Below are positions 44,296 to 55,164 of a DNA stretch of 64,000 nucleotides, in pieces. Origin of the DNA: Monocercomonoides exilis (taxonomy: Eukaryota; Preaxostyla; Oxymonadida; Polymastigidae); NCBI GenBank assembly GCA_001643675.2, contig LSRY02000015.1, forward strand, positions 191,001 to 255,000. The letters are read 5' to 3'. A model generated the notes under the pieces. The model saw only the letters and a program-made list of their open reading frames with translations, ran no database searches and had not been told where the DNA came from. Each line of letters opens with the position of its first letter. Within the stretch, counting starts at the first letter, position 1. A program made the position numbers and the translations under genes.

Positions 44296-44820
44296 AGAAG
44301 AGGAAAGAAAACAAAAGGAAGAGGAGGAGAGGAAAAAGAAGATAAAAGAAGAAGAAGAAGAGAAAGAAAGGATTAGATTGAAGAAAGAAGAAGAAGAAAG
44401 AAAAAGAAAGGATGAAGAAGAGAAAAAGAAGAAACTGGAGGAAGAAAGAAGAAGAAAAGAATTGGAAGAAAAGAAGAGGAAAGATGAAGAAAAGAAAAAG
44501 AAGGAAGAGGAAAGAAAACGAAAGGAAGAAGAGAAAAAGAAGAAAGAAGAAGAAGAAAGAATTGAAAGAAAAGAGGCTGAAAGAAAGAGAAAAGAAGAAG
44601 AGGAAAAGAAAAGAAGAGGAAGAAGAGGAAGAAGAGGAAGAAAAAGAAGAAGAAGGTGAAGAATAAGAATAAGAATAAGAAAAAGAATAAGAATAAGAAG
44701 AAGAAAAAAAAAAGAAGAAGAAGAAGAAGAAAAAGAAAAAAAAAAAAAGAAGAAGAAGAAGAAGAAGAATAAGAATAAGAAAAAGAATAAGAAAAAGAAA
44801 AAGAAAATTTAAATTAGAAG
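43988..44820. repeat. GAA/GAG/AAG purine-only microsatellite, ~830 bp
   Basis: An almost unbroken polypurine strand built from GAA, GAG and AAG triplets, with a regular GAAGAGGAA subrepeat from about 44070 to 44275. Further right it degrades to AAGAAT and AAAGAA units. It gives open frames in many registers (poly-Glu, poly-Lys/Arg, and poly-Leu on the other strand), none of which I treat as a gene. Confidence 0.9.
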
Positions 44821-45035
44821 AAGAAGGATTAATAGTTTTCTGAACCAATTGGAGGAAGAAGGAAAGAGGAAGATGTGAGCAAAGATTGGCTTTGGGGTTT
44901 AATTTGCGATTGAGTTTGAAGTAAAGTGTTGGATTTTCCTTCTTTTGATAATGATGCAATATTCATTGAAGAATATGAAGAAGAAGAAGAAGAAGAATTC
45001 TATCAGAAAATCGGTATGTTTGTGGTTTTCCTATA

Positions 45036-46963
45036 ATGTGTAGATTGACGATCTGTGCGCTGATCCAAAAAAACCCTGCGGTTGAAGTGGACGCAAATTG
45101 CAGATGGGCAGACTTTGGATGTGCAGGACGAGATGAACATGCAGCTTTTGAGAAGCCGGCTGGTTGTACGTGTGAAATGGCGGAGATCTTGCTAAGGCTC
45201 AACGACGAAGAGGTATTTGGCTCTGGAGTATTTGGAGATCTTGGTTCCACATGTGATAAGGAATGGTGTAAATATAAAGAAGGCAAAGGTGAGAGACTTT
45301 ACCGATAAGTTTTGTACGCTTGTCGATGGGATCGAGGAAAAGCAGAGAAGTGTGAGTTTGGTTGTGGTATCTGAATAGGTTGAAAGCAGCTGATAAGTCA
45401 TGCGAACACATATATCCGGCTTTATCTTTGAAAGCTGTGCTGTGAAGTGGCAGCATCTGTTGGAAAGAAACGCAAATGATTTGGTCACAACTTTAACGAC
45501 ATCGGAAGAGATATTTGAGGTGACACAAAGGTGAAACAAAAAAGCAGAAGAAGACAATGAAAAGAAGATTCTGGTCAACAGAACAGCGATGAAGCTTGCG
45601 CATGTGTTTGGTCGAGTGTTTGCGGGGCGCTTGATACCGAGACGCAGCTGACCGGGTTGGAAGAGGTGAGACAGGCAGAGGTGCAGACAGCGAAGGAGCA
45701 GGAATCGTTCAACGCATTAGACAAGAAGCTCGGAGCAGAAGAGGAGTTCATTCAGAGAAGGCAGTCGAATGATATGTGCCGGTCGATCAATGAAGTTGCG
45801 ATACTTCGTGGGCCATTGCAGATTGTCCGCGCTTTTTCAGCGGCTGCTCAGATGGGTGTTCCGATGTTGTTGAAGATGGTGGCAGAGAAAGTGTATTATG
45901 CCTTTATCTCTTCTTCTTCTGCTGCTTTATCTTCTGCATGTGCTAATATTTCTTTTAGTGGTATTAAGGAAGAGATAACGCATGTTGCGAAGTTTCAGGA
46001 GGTGAAACATTCGAAGAAGTTGATAGAGAAATAATATCATCACGTAGCGTCTTTTTTAACTGATTTAAATGAGCGGAGCCATTTCTATCCAGATAATGCG
46101 AAGAATCTGCTTGCGGGAGCAGAAGAAGGGATAGCACATGATATTCGTGGGTGTGTGAGGGTTCTTCCTTTTGTGCCAGCAAATACGATAAAATGCGCAG
46201 ATTATTTTACGACTGGGGAGTTTTCAGAAGGGTTTAAAGATGTTAGTATGTGACCGGCTTCTATGGAGAAGCCATATGAGATTATCAAATGACGAGGAAG
46301 TTCTGCAATTTGTAGCAAAAACACAGCAACTATGCTGTATGTGAAGGATATGGAGATTGTCGATGAAAAGAAAGAAGAAGAAGAAGGAAAAGAAAAAGAA
46401 GAGAAGAAAGAGTTGGAGTTATATGGGCAAGACAAACTCGCGGAGATGAAACAGATGATTGTGCAAGAGTTTGCGTTTGATGTTAATGAAGTGTGAAAAG
46501 TGAATGAGAAAGGGAAGAAGGCGAGGAAGAATGCGGAGGAAGATAAGATGCATGCAGTTCTGGAGCATGTGTAATACGTGGTGTTGTTGAGTACGATATC
46601 AGCGCAGAGGTTGGTGGATGTGAGGATGCAAGTTTCTTGTAGGTTTGGTCCCGCTTCAAACTGGTTGTGCAAGGAAAACATAGAGCATTGTTCTGGAAGA
46701 GTGTGGAACACAGATGCTGCAATATGTATTTTATTTCTCGAGGAGGGGGAGTTTGTGCATTTCCCTGCGCAGGTGGTGATGCTGGATCTGTTGTGCGCAG
46801 CAGCCGAGAGGAAGGGAACAAGGTGATGGTGGAATCAGAATGGAGGATGCTGGAGGCAGAGCGGAGAGATTGGTGTGATGTGTTGAAGGAGGCGGGAAAG
46901 AAATGTCGCTGGAGTTTCTGGAGAAGGAGAACCTGCACCGAGCAGATGTGGACATGCCGATGA
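45036..46963 (+). pseudogene. Decayed coding region of unknown family
   Basis: GC-rich former coding sequence broken into several frames. Recognisable stretches include LKWTQIADGQTLDVQDEMNM and RDFTDKFCTLVDGIEE (45.08-45.34); VRQAEVQTAKEQESFNALDK and NEVAILRGPLQIVRAFSAAA (45.66-45.87); HFYPDNAKNLLAGAEEGIAH (46.08-46.14); and ELYGQDKLAEMKQMIVQEFA (46.41-46.48). At least five stops or shifts separate them. It may be the downstream part of the same ancestral gene as 42.74-43.76, separated by the GAA/GAG tract, but I cannot show that. Not recognised as any known family. Confidence 0.5.
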
Positions 46964-47076
46964 TATTGTGGCGGTTGGAGGAGAAGAGTGTGTTTGAGAG
47001 CGTGATTGGGTGATGTTGCCAGTGTGTTAAGTGGACGGTGACGAAGGAAGAGGTGTGTGTGCAAGAGAATCGCCCG

Positions 47077-47840
47077 CTAATCAGTGTTCAGATGATTGTG
47101 TTTGGCAGAGAAGAAGAAAAAGAAGAGGAGGAAGAGAGATGATGTCGAACAAGAATACGATGAAACGAAAATAGAGTGTGAAGAGAGAGAAGATTGATAA
47201 GAGAAGATAAGTTTTGAAAAGATTGTTTTAACACTTGTTGTGATCATCACTGAATTGGATGTTGAACTTGCATCGGAGACTACACAGCGGCTGACTTCAT
47301 CGTTTCCTCTGATTTCATGTTTCTGTCCAGCTAAGGCCAATTCATCGCTCATCTAAATCATTCCATTCACAACAACTTTCTTTGTTCCTGATAACCTTGA
47401 AAGAGAATGTTTCAAGATCAAACAAGGAAATTGGACAATTCCACAGTGAGAATGATTTGATGCATCAGAATTGCTCACATATATTTCTTCTAGGTTTGAA
47501 AGGAGATACATGCACAGAGGGATTGCTAAACTCGTATTTCCATTGTCATATCCTCTCACTTTGTCAATAGTATCTAAAGAGGCTGTGACACGTGCAATTT
47601 TTCTTGAAGTTGCAATTTCTTCAAGATAAGGCGAGAAAACAAAGATATATCTTCCCCACTTGGCTGTACTTATTCCGAATGAAAAGGATATCAAGAAGCT
47701 GGGATTTTCAGTAACAATTGAAGGTGAATTCCTCCACCAAAACTGTGGAATGTCAAGGAAAATCGGTTATTGCAAAATCCTTTTGCAAATACGCTTTATT
47801 CGCCACTCCCACACACAGCATCATCGAGCATCTTTTAGCC
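47077..47840 (-). pseudogene. Fragment of a giant beta-helix surface protein gene
   Basis: Strongly similar to a segment of the 2595-residue gene around 20.76-21.40 kb. It carries GMI, then DELALAGQKHEIRGNDE against DELAFAEQKHEIKGIDDE; DASNHSHCGIVQFPCLILKH against DHSHCGIVQFPCLTMKHSL; and FGISTAKWGRYIFVFSPYLE against FGTNTAKWGSDIFVFSPNLE. A stop codon near 47352 splits the frame. The fragment covers roughly 200 residues of the beta-helix only, with no signal peptide, membrane segment or kinase part. It lies at the right end of the 6.4-kb unit and opposes the other fragments in strand. Confidence 0.85.
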
Positions 47841-48408
47841 TGTGAAATACTTCCGCATTAAGATAACGATAAATTTTTTGCATTGTAATTTGCATAAATA
47901 ATTGATATAATAAATGTTAACTATCTTCTGCAAACTTATCAAGCAAAAAAAGAAAGTTTTAATAATCCATCGAAAAATGAAACGATCATACCAAAGTTTA
48001 ACGAAAACCGTATAATTTATGTATTTTTCATGTTAACCTTACTTGTGCGTTCTATCCTCGCTTTCATGTTAAGTTCAGGTATGCAATACACAATGAAAAA
48101 TTCTATTCAAATAAAATTTTGAATTAACATTGAAAATCAAGTTTGTCAAAATAAAGAATCGAAACTCACCTTGCACATTTCATGAATCAGCAATTACAAA
48201 ATAAACTGAAAAACGCTATCGCATATTTATCATTAATTCTCAATTTTTAATTTTGATCAAAAAAGTTGAAACATAATTTTTTGAATAATATATATCTTCT
48301 CATAAAGAAGTTTGTTATGAGCCTACTAACATCACTGTGTAAGTTTTATATTTTCATGAGAATTATGGAAACGGAGTGTTTTTGAATTAACTTTCATGGG
48401 ACAAATTT
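47841..48408. other. Non-coding AT-rich interior of the 6.4-kb unit
   Basis: No gene or repeat recognised between the surface-protein fragment and the right terminal repeat. Confidence 0.4.
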
Positions 48409-48443
48409 TTGATCTTCAGCGACTTTTCAAAAAGAATGACCCA

Positions 48444-48853
48444 TATAGTTAGTGTTAATAATGGTGGACACTTTCAATAACTGTGGACAGTCGCATTATC
48501 TCAACAACCATTGATAGTAGCATTTCGACAATAAACACAATTATTCTTCCATTGAATACAAACTTATGAGTCAGACAAAAATGAAACAACTTTCTCTGCA
48601 GAATGAAATAAAAGACATTTCAAATTTTCGGAGAAACCCTAAGATATAAATTTCACATAGTTTCTCCGAAAATTAAAAATGATTTTTTCAAAATTCTGCA
48701 GAGAAAGTTGTTTCATTTCTGTATGTCTTATAAGTTCATATTCATTGAGGGAATAATTGGGTTTATTGTTAAAATGCAACGATCAACGGTTGTTGAGATA
48801 AAGCCATTGTCCACAGTTATTGAAAGTGTCCACCATTATTAACACTAACTATA
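48444..48853. mobile_element. Foldback element, ~410 bp near-palindrome
   Basis: Two arms of about 190 bp are near-perfect reverse complements. The left begins TATAGTTAGTGTTAATAATG and the right ends CATTATTAACACTAACTATA. Internal matches include AACTTTCTCTGCAGAAT and TTTCGGAGAAAC with their partners. There is no coding sequence. It directly abuts, and overlaps by about 3 bp, the right end of the 6.4-kb unit. Confidence 0.85.
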
Positions 48854-49095
48854 AATATATATATTTAATTTGTTGTTGTCGTTGTTGTTGTGACAGACGA
48901 GGCTTCAAGTTATTTGTCAGGTCACAGAGGTGTAGTTCAGCTTTAAAGATTGATGTGGAAATTTCGTCCATCGTTTGAATCTCCTCTTCTTCTTTTCAAT
49001 CTTTGTTTCCATTGGTTCACTTCTTTCCTGACTCTGTTCCAAGGACTGACACGGTTGTGTGAATATTGTTGAAAAGGTCGAAGATGGTGGAAGCA
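48854..49095. other. Short spacer between two repeats
   Basis: A TTGTTG-rich patch and non-coding sequence between the foldback element and the next MITE. Confidence 0.35.
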
Positions 49096-49336
49096 TATGT
49101 CTTATTTTTTTTGATAGTTCCTTTTGTTTAATTTTCAAATAAAGAAAAAATTTCATATTTCTATCAAATTTCTGTTCACGTTGACCAAATTTTTCTAACA
49201 TGATAAAAAAATCTTGATAATGTGAATGATTCCATTCTCATGAAATCTGGTGAGTGAAAACAGAGATTTGATCGAATTATGAATTTTTTCTTTATTTGAA
49301 AATTTAACAAAAGGAACTTTTCAAAAAAATTTAGAT
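49096..49336. mobile_element. MITE with ~75-bp terminal inverted repeats
   Basis: The left arm includes AGTTCCTTTTGTTTAATTTT then CAAATAAAGAAAAAATTTCA. The right arm is its reverse complement. It is the same family as the MITE at 35770-36010. Confidence 0.8.
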
Positions 49337-49800
49337 ATACTGCTAGAGGAAATTGTCGGCCCATTGCCAAACACAGCTTGGTCAGAAGAAAGTGCAATTC
49401 CTGAAACATTAGAAGGTTGGGGAGTGCCAATCATTCTTTATCACGAAAAGCGACATGACCTATAAAGTGGAATATCTTGAAAAGAAGAGAATAAATTGAA
49501 TGGCAGTTTCTTTCATAATAAAAATGTGTTGCATTTGAATAGTGTTAAAAACAGCACAAAACACAATTTTAAAAATAACTATAACATTTACACTCGAAAT
49601 AATCTTTTTTTATTTACAATAAGTTTGATTATTCTGTTGCTCAAGAATCATTTCTTCAAATTCAAAAAGCTCATTCTATTGGTTTCATGAAACATGAAAC
49701 AGCATAATTCATCGATTTGTGAAATCTTGGACTAGAGAAACCCTTTTTTTTACAAAAAAGAAATTAAATTATAAATGGAAATTATGCAATAAAAATACAA
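49337..49800. other. Intergenic sequence
   Basis: AT-rich and non-coding, between the MITE and the outer DIRS element. Nothing recognised. Confidence 0.35.
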
Positions 49801-49885
49801 TATTGAAAGAGAAAATGGTTATTTCACTTCCTTCTCTTATATTGATGAGAGCGCCGCGTTATGGGTTAGTAACCCAGCTGATCAA
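49801..49885. repeat. Left inverted terminal repeat of outer DIRS
   Basis: Inverted match to 58935-59032 over the CACTTCCTTCTCTTATAT...GAGAGCGCC...GTTATGGGTTAGT core. The extreme left 20 bp are complementary to the first half of the internal complementary region. Confidence 0.8.
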
Positions 49886-50159
49886 AATGGCACTTAATGA
49901 AATGGTGAACAAATGAGCAAATGAAAATTTTAAAAAGAGACCTGACACTTGGCAAATTGAAAATTATTCCAAATGCAGTGAAAACACATGTTTGAAACAA
50001 GAAAAATACAATTTTTTGAAATTGAATGTTTTAAAATATATACTCTAAAGAGAAGGAATTATAAGCGTTGAATCTCTTCCCTCATTGTTATTCAGCAATG
50101 ACGAATTCATAAGGGGATGGGACGAAACACTTGGGGAGGGAGAAAGAGAAGGATGTGAA

Positions 50160-50255
50160 CTAACCATTTTCTCTTTCAATCAAAACACAAGCATTTTGAT
50201 TACAGAGAAAACATTGATTTCACTTCCTTCCCTTATATTTTTGAGAGCATAGATA
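50160..50255. other. Internal complementary region of outer DIRS
   Basis: Begins TAACCATTTTCTCTTTCAAT, the complement of the element's left end. It continues CAAAACACAAGCATTTTGAT, the complement of the right end, and then the terminal-repeat core. This arrangement templates the closed circular cDNA in DIRS elements. Confidence 0.8.
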
Positions 50256-51194
50256 ATTGGGAAGATTTGACAATGTTAATAAGCTTGAACAAATATTCTT
50301 TTCTTCGTGTTGCTTCTTTTCCATTTCTTTTCTTCTTTGAGATCTTGTGCAGATAATGAATTCAATCTTAGCCTCGCTGATAACTGTCTGTGAAGCATTG
50401 TTTTCTTCATTGTCCTCTGGTTCTTCAACTTTATCTGGGAATGCAAATTCTGTTTGTTGTTTTCGATCTCCGTTTTCACATATTTCCTTTGTTGGTGTTT
50501 GCTCTTCTGAATTTGAACTGGTATTTGTTTCGGAATCGGATTCCGCCTCAGAATCTGAATCGGACTCTGACGCAGACCCACTTTTTTCAGGTTGGAGAAC
50601 AGTTGAATTGCATCTTGCTATCACGTGGGCCAGCTTGCTTGATACATCTGATTGGACGTAATGCTTTGTGATGGTGTTGCTTCTAGGAGAGAGTCTGGCA
50701 AACTTAGCAATTTGGGCTAATGGAATTCCTGCCATCGTTAGCGCAGTGATTGACGCATGCTTCAATGAGTAAGGCCCGAAACACTTTGGAATCCCAGCAT
50801 CCTGTAACATTTCAGCTGCATAATTGCGAATCCTTCTTGCAGAGAGGGCAAGATGAGTTTTCTCATCAATGAATAGTGAAGTAGTATTTGGCTGAGATTC
50901 TTTGATTCTGTTCCAAAGTTCCTTTTCTGAAGCTGCTTGGCACACAAGCGGCTGTTCTTTTAGAAAAGGGATGATAATATTTGTTCGTTCTGTTGATGTT
51001 TTTAATGATGAATCGAGTTTTATTGAATTGTCTCCAATAGTTGAATTCTGTAGGTTAATCCTTTCCAACTCCGTAAAGCGACAGGCGGAGAACAACATAC
51101 ATGCACATATAGCCTTTTTTGTCAATACATAAAAGTCAAGAAACATGTTCTCTCCTAATGATGTAATTTTTTGCAGCAGGAGTTGGGGGTTCAA
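50220..51194 (-). pseudogene. DIRS tyrosine recombinase (outer, element 2)
   Basis: The catalytic domain is open: LFSACRFTELERI with the first Arg, FGPYSLKHASITALTMAGIP where H-x-x-R is expected but Y-S-L-K is found, and RLSPRSNTITKHYVQ with the likely Tyr nucleophile. A long acidic Ser/Asp/Glu tail follows and overlaps the internal complementary region and terminal sequences. The N-terminal domain upstream (about 51.2-51.5 kb) is broken, so the gene is probably inactive, although the C-terminal frame remains open for 324 codons. Confidence 0.75.
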
Positions 51195-51479
51195 GATCCC
51201 TTGTTCGTTATTTTTCTACCAATTTTCTGATCTTCGGAATGATTATAATAGTCTTTGCATGAGTCCAGATTCTCCCAGTCCTCGATTGCACAGTAATTCT
51301 GAGATGAGCGATAATGCAGCGCATGTTTGTCTGAGCGTAGAAGCCTTCTTCCCTTTGTCTTTCAGGCTAATGAAAATGGAAGTTTATTTTTCAACCCACT
51401 CACTCCAAGCTTCAGGTGGTTATCTGTTCATATTATCTTCCCATATTTCACCAAACGCTTACAACAATATATAAATCCT

Positions 51480-53560
51480 CACACCATGCTTTCGGCAATG
51501 AAATAATTGTATTCATCGATTTCCCTTACGGAATATCCCTTTGAAACAAGCATTTTCCGAAACCATTTTTCTCCTTGCGATTCTAAGGATTGATGAGAAC
51601 TATTCTCATTCTGTTTTGCGGGAGACTTGCTTCCATCCGTTTCATCCATCTTCCATCCTTCAAAACCTGGTTCTGTTCTTTCCATCTCCATTCGCAGTGT
51701 CTCGACATTCTTATCAGTGGTTCCCATATCTGCCCTCTCCAATCTGGCATCAGAAGAAGAACATGTGCATTTTCCTCTATTGCTTTTAAAATCGTTGGGA
51801 CTATTAGTGGAATCGGTGGATGGGCTTAAATAACGCCTCTTTGCCATGATTGTTGGAGTCCGTCTTCGTTGAGTTTGCTTCATGGACCGCACCATCTGTA
51901 AGCTTTCGTGTTCTCGTTCGTTGCAAACGCATCCAACGTTATTTTGAGATTGAGGTTTTCCGTGATCTCGTTTAGCTCTTCTTGTTTAATGGAGAAATCT
52001 CCCCCTCTTTCTAGCCTGGATGGAGCATCTGCTCTGACATTCTTCATCCCTGGCAAGTGTTGGGCTTTTATTTGAATGTGATTGTTCTGTGCAAGTGTCC
52101 ATATTTTCATCAGCAACTTCCTGAGGTTTGTTCCTGCATTCCATCGATTGACATTGAAAACCGCTGCTGTATTGACTGGTCTGATTAGCAATCTGCAGAC
52201 TTTGTTCACCTGAAGAATGTGTTTGAAATGGTTGAGCGCTCGATTGATTGCAAATAATTCCCTGAAATTCGAGCTCTGGCATCTCAATTTCCCTGGAAGC
52301 GATTGATGGAAATCGTATTTCTTGTTGTTCATTTGAAGAACAGCTCACATAGCTCTCTCTCTGACGCATCTGTCGTTAAGGTTGCTTGCTGCTGGAATAA
52401 TGAGCAAAGCTGTCTCGGTTTGTTCGCATTCAGCCTCGATATCCATTTTTGAATGCTCGGAAGGATTGATGGGTTGATTCTCATCTTTCCTTTCCACCCC
52501 ATCTTTCTGACCATTCTGTTCAGCAGCATGCATATCGATGGAAGAAGGAGTGAAGCTTCCTTGAAAACGAAGCGAGTTGCACTTAGCTTGCCAATGTACG
52601 ATGCGAAATCTCTCACTCTTGTTTGCTCACATTTCAGTGCTCGGCGCCTCCATCTGTAGCATTCCGTGAGCAATTCTTTCTTTCTGTCTTTCTCTAAAGT
52701 TGCGGTGAAGTTGGAAGTGTCCCATGAATATCCGAGGAATGAAAAACGATTTGATGGTTTCATGAGGCTCTTTTCCAGATTAACAATATGTCCAATCTTC
52801 TGAAATATACTTATAACTTCTTGTGCGATTCTCTTTTGTTCTTGCTTGTCTTGATGGAGCAAGACAATGTCGTCCAAATATGCGACAGCTTTCACATTCA
52901 ATATTTTTCGAATGAACGAAATGACATTTCTCATGGTTTTTGTTAATATTCTTGGAGAGTCCTTGTTACCGAAAGGCATGCTGGTGAAGCAATAAAAGTC
53001 TTTGTTGAACTCGAAGCTTCGAAAAGGAGTGAAATCCTCTGAGACCTTGATGAGGTTGAAAGCTTGGCTTTAATCCCGAGTGACAGCAAAATCCCCATTC
53101 TTTATAATTCTCTCCACAGATCGATGATCCTCTTGTTTGAAGTGAATTGTTTTTATTGCATTGTTTAACCTCCTGCAATCCACAATCTGTCTCCAGCTCC
53201 CGTTCCTTATTCTGACTACAAATATTGGATTGAGAAATTTCACTTCGTTTTTGGTGATTTTCATGACAATTCCAGTTTTCACTTGAACTTTGATTAATTC
53301 CGCCAAAGCTTCCCTTGCTTCTAGTGATTGCTTCGGTCTCCTGCAATATTCCAGAGAATTGATAAGGGTTTTGCGAGCTTTGGCACTCCTCCAAACCGGA
53401 ACAACTCCTCTTTTGATGATCTTTTCTCCTCCCGCCATTTTCCAAACCTTGGCAAATAACGCTGTTCTTCCACAAATTGTGAAGTTGTGTTCTATTGAGA
53501 GTTTGTTTTGTCACCAGAACTCCCTCTTGAGTAACCCCTTGGAGCTCTGCTTGTTATGAA
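51480..53560 (-). pseudogene. DIRS reverse transcriptase / RNase H (outer, element 2)
   Basis: Runs from MAGGEKIIKRGVVPVWRSAK through NGSWRQIVDCRRLNNAIKTI and an in-frame TAA just after GDFAVTRD. It resumes at MPFGNKDSPRILTKTM, then AVAYLDDIVLLHQD with the YLDD catalytic pair near 52.87 kb, FSFLGYSWDTSNFTATL, and RVRDFASYIGKLSATRFV. RNase H has TTDASERE, and HLPGMKNVRADAPSRLE. The motif equivalent to RSDNSAVVFN reads RPVNTAAVFN and has lost its Asp. The C-terminal block ITLDAFATNENTKAYRWCG is followed by further shifts. Several stops and one lost catalytic Asp show it is dead. Confidence 0.82.
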
Positions 53561-53689
53561 TGATCGTCTTGCGCTGGTCGTTCGGGGACTATCTCGAAAA
53601 AACCGATAATTCTTTGTTCCGCTTTGCATTCCCCTGGTTTGTTTCTTCCTTGCATATGAATTTGTAATGCTTGCCGATCCCCATTTCAA

Positions 53690-54146
53690 TTTTGTGGATG
53701 TTTTCTTTGATTTTTTCTAAATTTCTTTTTGTCTTTGAGTTAACAGCGATGATGAAAACTCGTCTTTCATTTTTCCTGCTTCAGAAAACCCATATCTTGC
53801 TTGTATTCTAACGTGTCTAGCTTCTTTCAGAACTTGGAATTAAAACAAACATGAATCTGCTATCATTTCTTTTGTTGTATTTCCTGACTTGATTGTTGAG
53901 AATGCCGAGAAAAGCGACTTTATTGCAGGATAAAGATATGTTTCTGTTCGTTCTCCTGCACGATCGAGCGCGTCTTTCCAAAACACTTTGGATCTTGTAA
54001 ATGGTGGTGGAGCATTCTGGATAAAATGACTCAAATCTTCATCTTTCATTAATGAAAGCGCTTCGTTAATTTTATTCCTTGGAAGATGCATATCGTAAAG
54101 AGAAACATTTGGTAGCTGCCAAAATATTTCGATAAATGTTTGCAGC
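53690..54146 (-). pseudogene. Outer DIRS gag, downstream part
   Basis: LLQTFIEIFWQLPNVSLYDM matches ICQEFEDIFGQTPNISIFDL of the intact gag, and WKDALDRAGERTETYLYPAI matches WINDALDQAGYKVEIFLFQA. An in-frame TAA near 53840 precedes QVLKEARHVRIQARYGF. This part is separated from its N-terminus (58735-58880) by the inner element. Removing about 54147-58734 puts the two parts back in one frame. Confidence 0.8.
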
Positions 54147-54243
54147 AATTAAAGTGCATAAGCACCTTAATTATCAAGAAAGTGTTTCATCAATTCCTTC
54201 TCTTTTTGAGAGACGCCACAATCTATGGGTCAGTCGCCACATT
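54147..54243. repeat. Left inverted terminal repeat of inner DIRS
   Basis: Starts AATTAAAGTGCATAAGCACC, a short palindromic end. It continues with the core shared in inverse with 58667-58734, up to GGGTCAGTCGCC. Confidence 0.85.
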
Positions 54244-54249
54244 TGATCA

Positions 54250-55164
54250 ATGATGTCTGCTTCGCAATTCCCTCCGATTGTTGGACATACGCCGTCGGCT
54301 GATTCTGCAATGCAGCACAGTGGGGCGCAAAGCCAACCAGGGACCTTGTCACAACCTAACATCTTTTCTTCCTCTTCAATTTTTTCACCTTCTTCATCGG
54401 AAGGTTTAGTACAGGAGTTGACCCCTTCAGCTGACAGAAAGGAGAATGATGATTTCTTAGACATATCACAACTTATTTGTCAGGAGTTTGAGGACATTTT
54501 CGGACAAACGCCGAATATTTCAATTTTTGATCTAAGGATTTCCCCAAGATCCGTTCAAGTTGTTGTTGAGGAGTATAAGACACAGGATTTTAGCCCGTTG
54601 TTATCGCTTGAACCGCACACTGCCAAGAGAACAGAAAACTGGATTAACGACGCATTAGATCAGGCGGGGTACAAGGTGGAGATTTTTCTTTTCCAGGCGA
54701 TTAAAGCTGCGCTCATAGGTTTAGCCGAGATACCGACTTCAAGTGAAGGTGCAAAACAAAGGCTTGCTGACATCTTGATAATGATTACCAGGGCTCTTCA
54801 AGAGGCACGAACGGTTCGAATTCAAGGCAGGTTTGGTTTCAGGGCTGCCACAGCGATGAGCACTGACGCTTCTACAAGAATTCTCACAGAGAGACAGGAA
54901 CTGATTCTCAAAGAAACAAGGCAGGAAGCCAAGCTAGAGAGAGGCTTCCAGAGACCAGCACTTCCTATTACACGTGTTCAGGCTCCTGTTAGAGAACAAC
55001 CAGGAACACTTCAAAGAAGATTTAGTTATCCCATTTCTCACACAAATACACGGTTTTTTCGGAGATACCCCCGGTCCTCAGCCCCCACAAGAAGACAGCA
55101 ATTCGGAAGAAGGAGGAACCAGAGCAGTTGGAGCAGGAGACCAGGGGTGCGTCAACAATTTTAG
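54250..55164 (+). CDS. DIRS gag-like protein (inner element)
   Basis: 304 residues with no stop. It starts MMSASQFPPIVGHTPSADSA just after the terminal repeat and has a Ser/Gln-rich N-terminus. A conserved middle follows (CQEFEDIFGQTPNISIFDLR, WINDALDQAGYKVEIFLFQA, and IMITRALQEARTVRIQGRFG). The C-terminus is basic and Arg/Gln-rich (RRQQFGRRRNQSSWSRRPG), consistent with nucleic-acid binding. The same middle block is found in the other two DIRS copies. Presumed structural protein of the retrotransposition particle. It ends with TAG and overlaps the next gene by 37 nt in another frame. Confidence 0.8.
   Translation: MMSASQFPPIVGHTPSADSAMQHSGAQSQPGTLSQPNIFSSSSIFSPSSSEGLVQELTPSADRKENDDFLDISQLICQEFEDIFGQTPNISIFDLRISPRSVQVVVEEYKTQDFSPLLSLEPHTAKRTENWINDALDQAGYKVEIFLFQAIKAALIGLAEIPTSSEGAKQRLADILIMITRALQEARTVRIQGRFGFRAATAMSTDASTRILTERQELILKETRQEAKLERGFQRPALPITRVQAPVREQPGTLQRRFSYPISHTNTRFFRRYPRSSAPTRRQQFGRRRNQSSWSRRPGVRQQF

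Larger units (their letters stand above)
42021..48446. mobile_element. 6.4-kb unit with short terminal inverted repeats carrying gene fragments
   Basis: The left end reads ATATGGGTCATTCTTTTTGA then AAAGTCGC. The right end is the exact reverse complement (GCGACTTTTCAAAAAGAATG then ACCCATAT). The inverted repeat is about 29 bp and then diverges. No other copy of this end lies within 500 bp inside either terminus, so the two ends pair only with each other. The same ends delimit the 248-bp MITE at 11038-11285. No transposase was found inside. Instead there are pieces of an unknown gene also seen at 28.3-29.5 kb, a huge GAA/GAG tract, and a fragment of the giant surface-protein family. It looks like a non-autonomous element that captured host sequence. 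Confidence 0.55.

Noticed and set aside
43898-44959. 353-codon minus-strand and 223-codon plus-strand frames across the GAA/GAG tract
   Set aside because: Poly-Leu/Phe/Ser and poly-Lys/Glu products arise in every register of a purine triplet repeat and carry no other signal.
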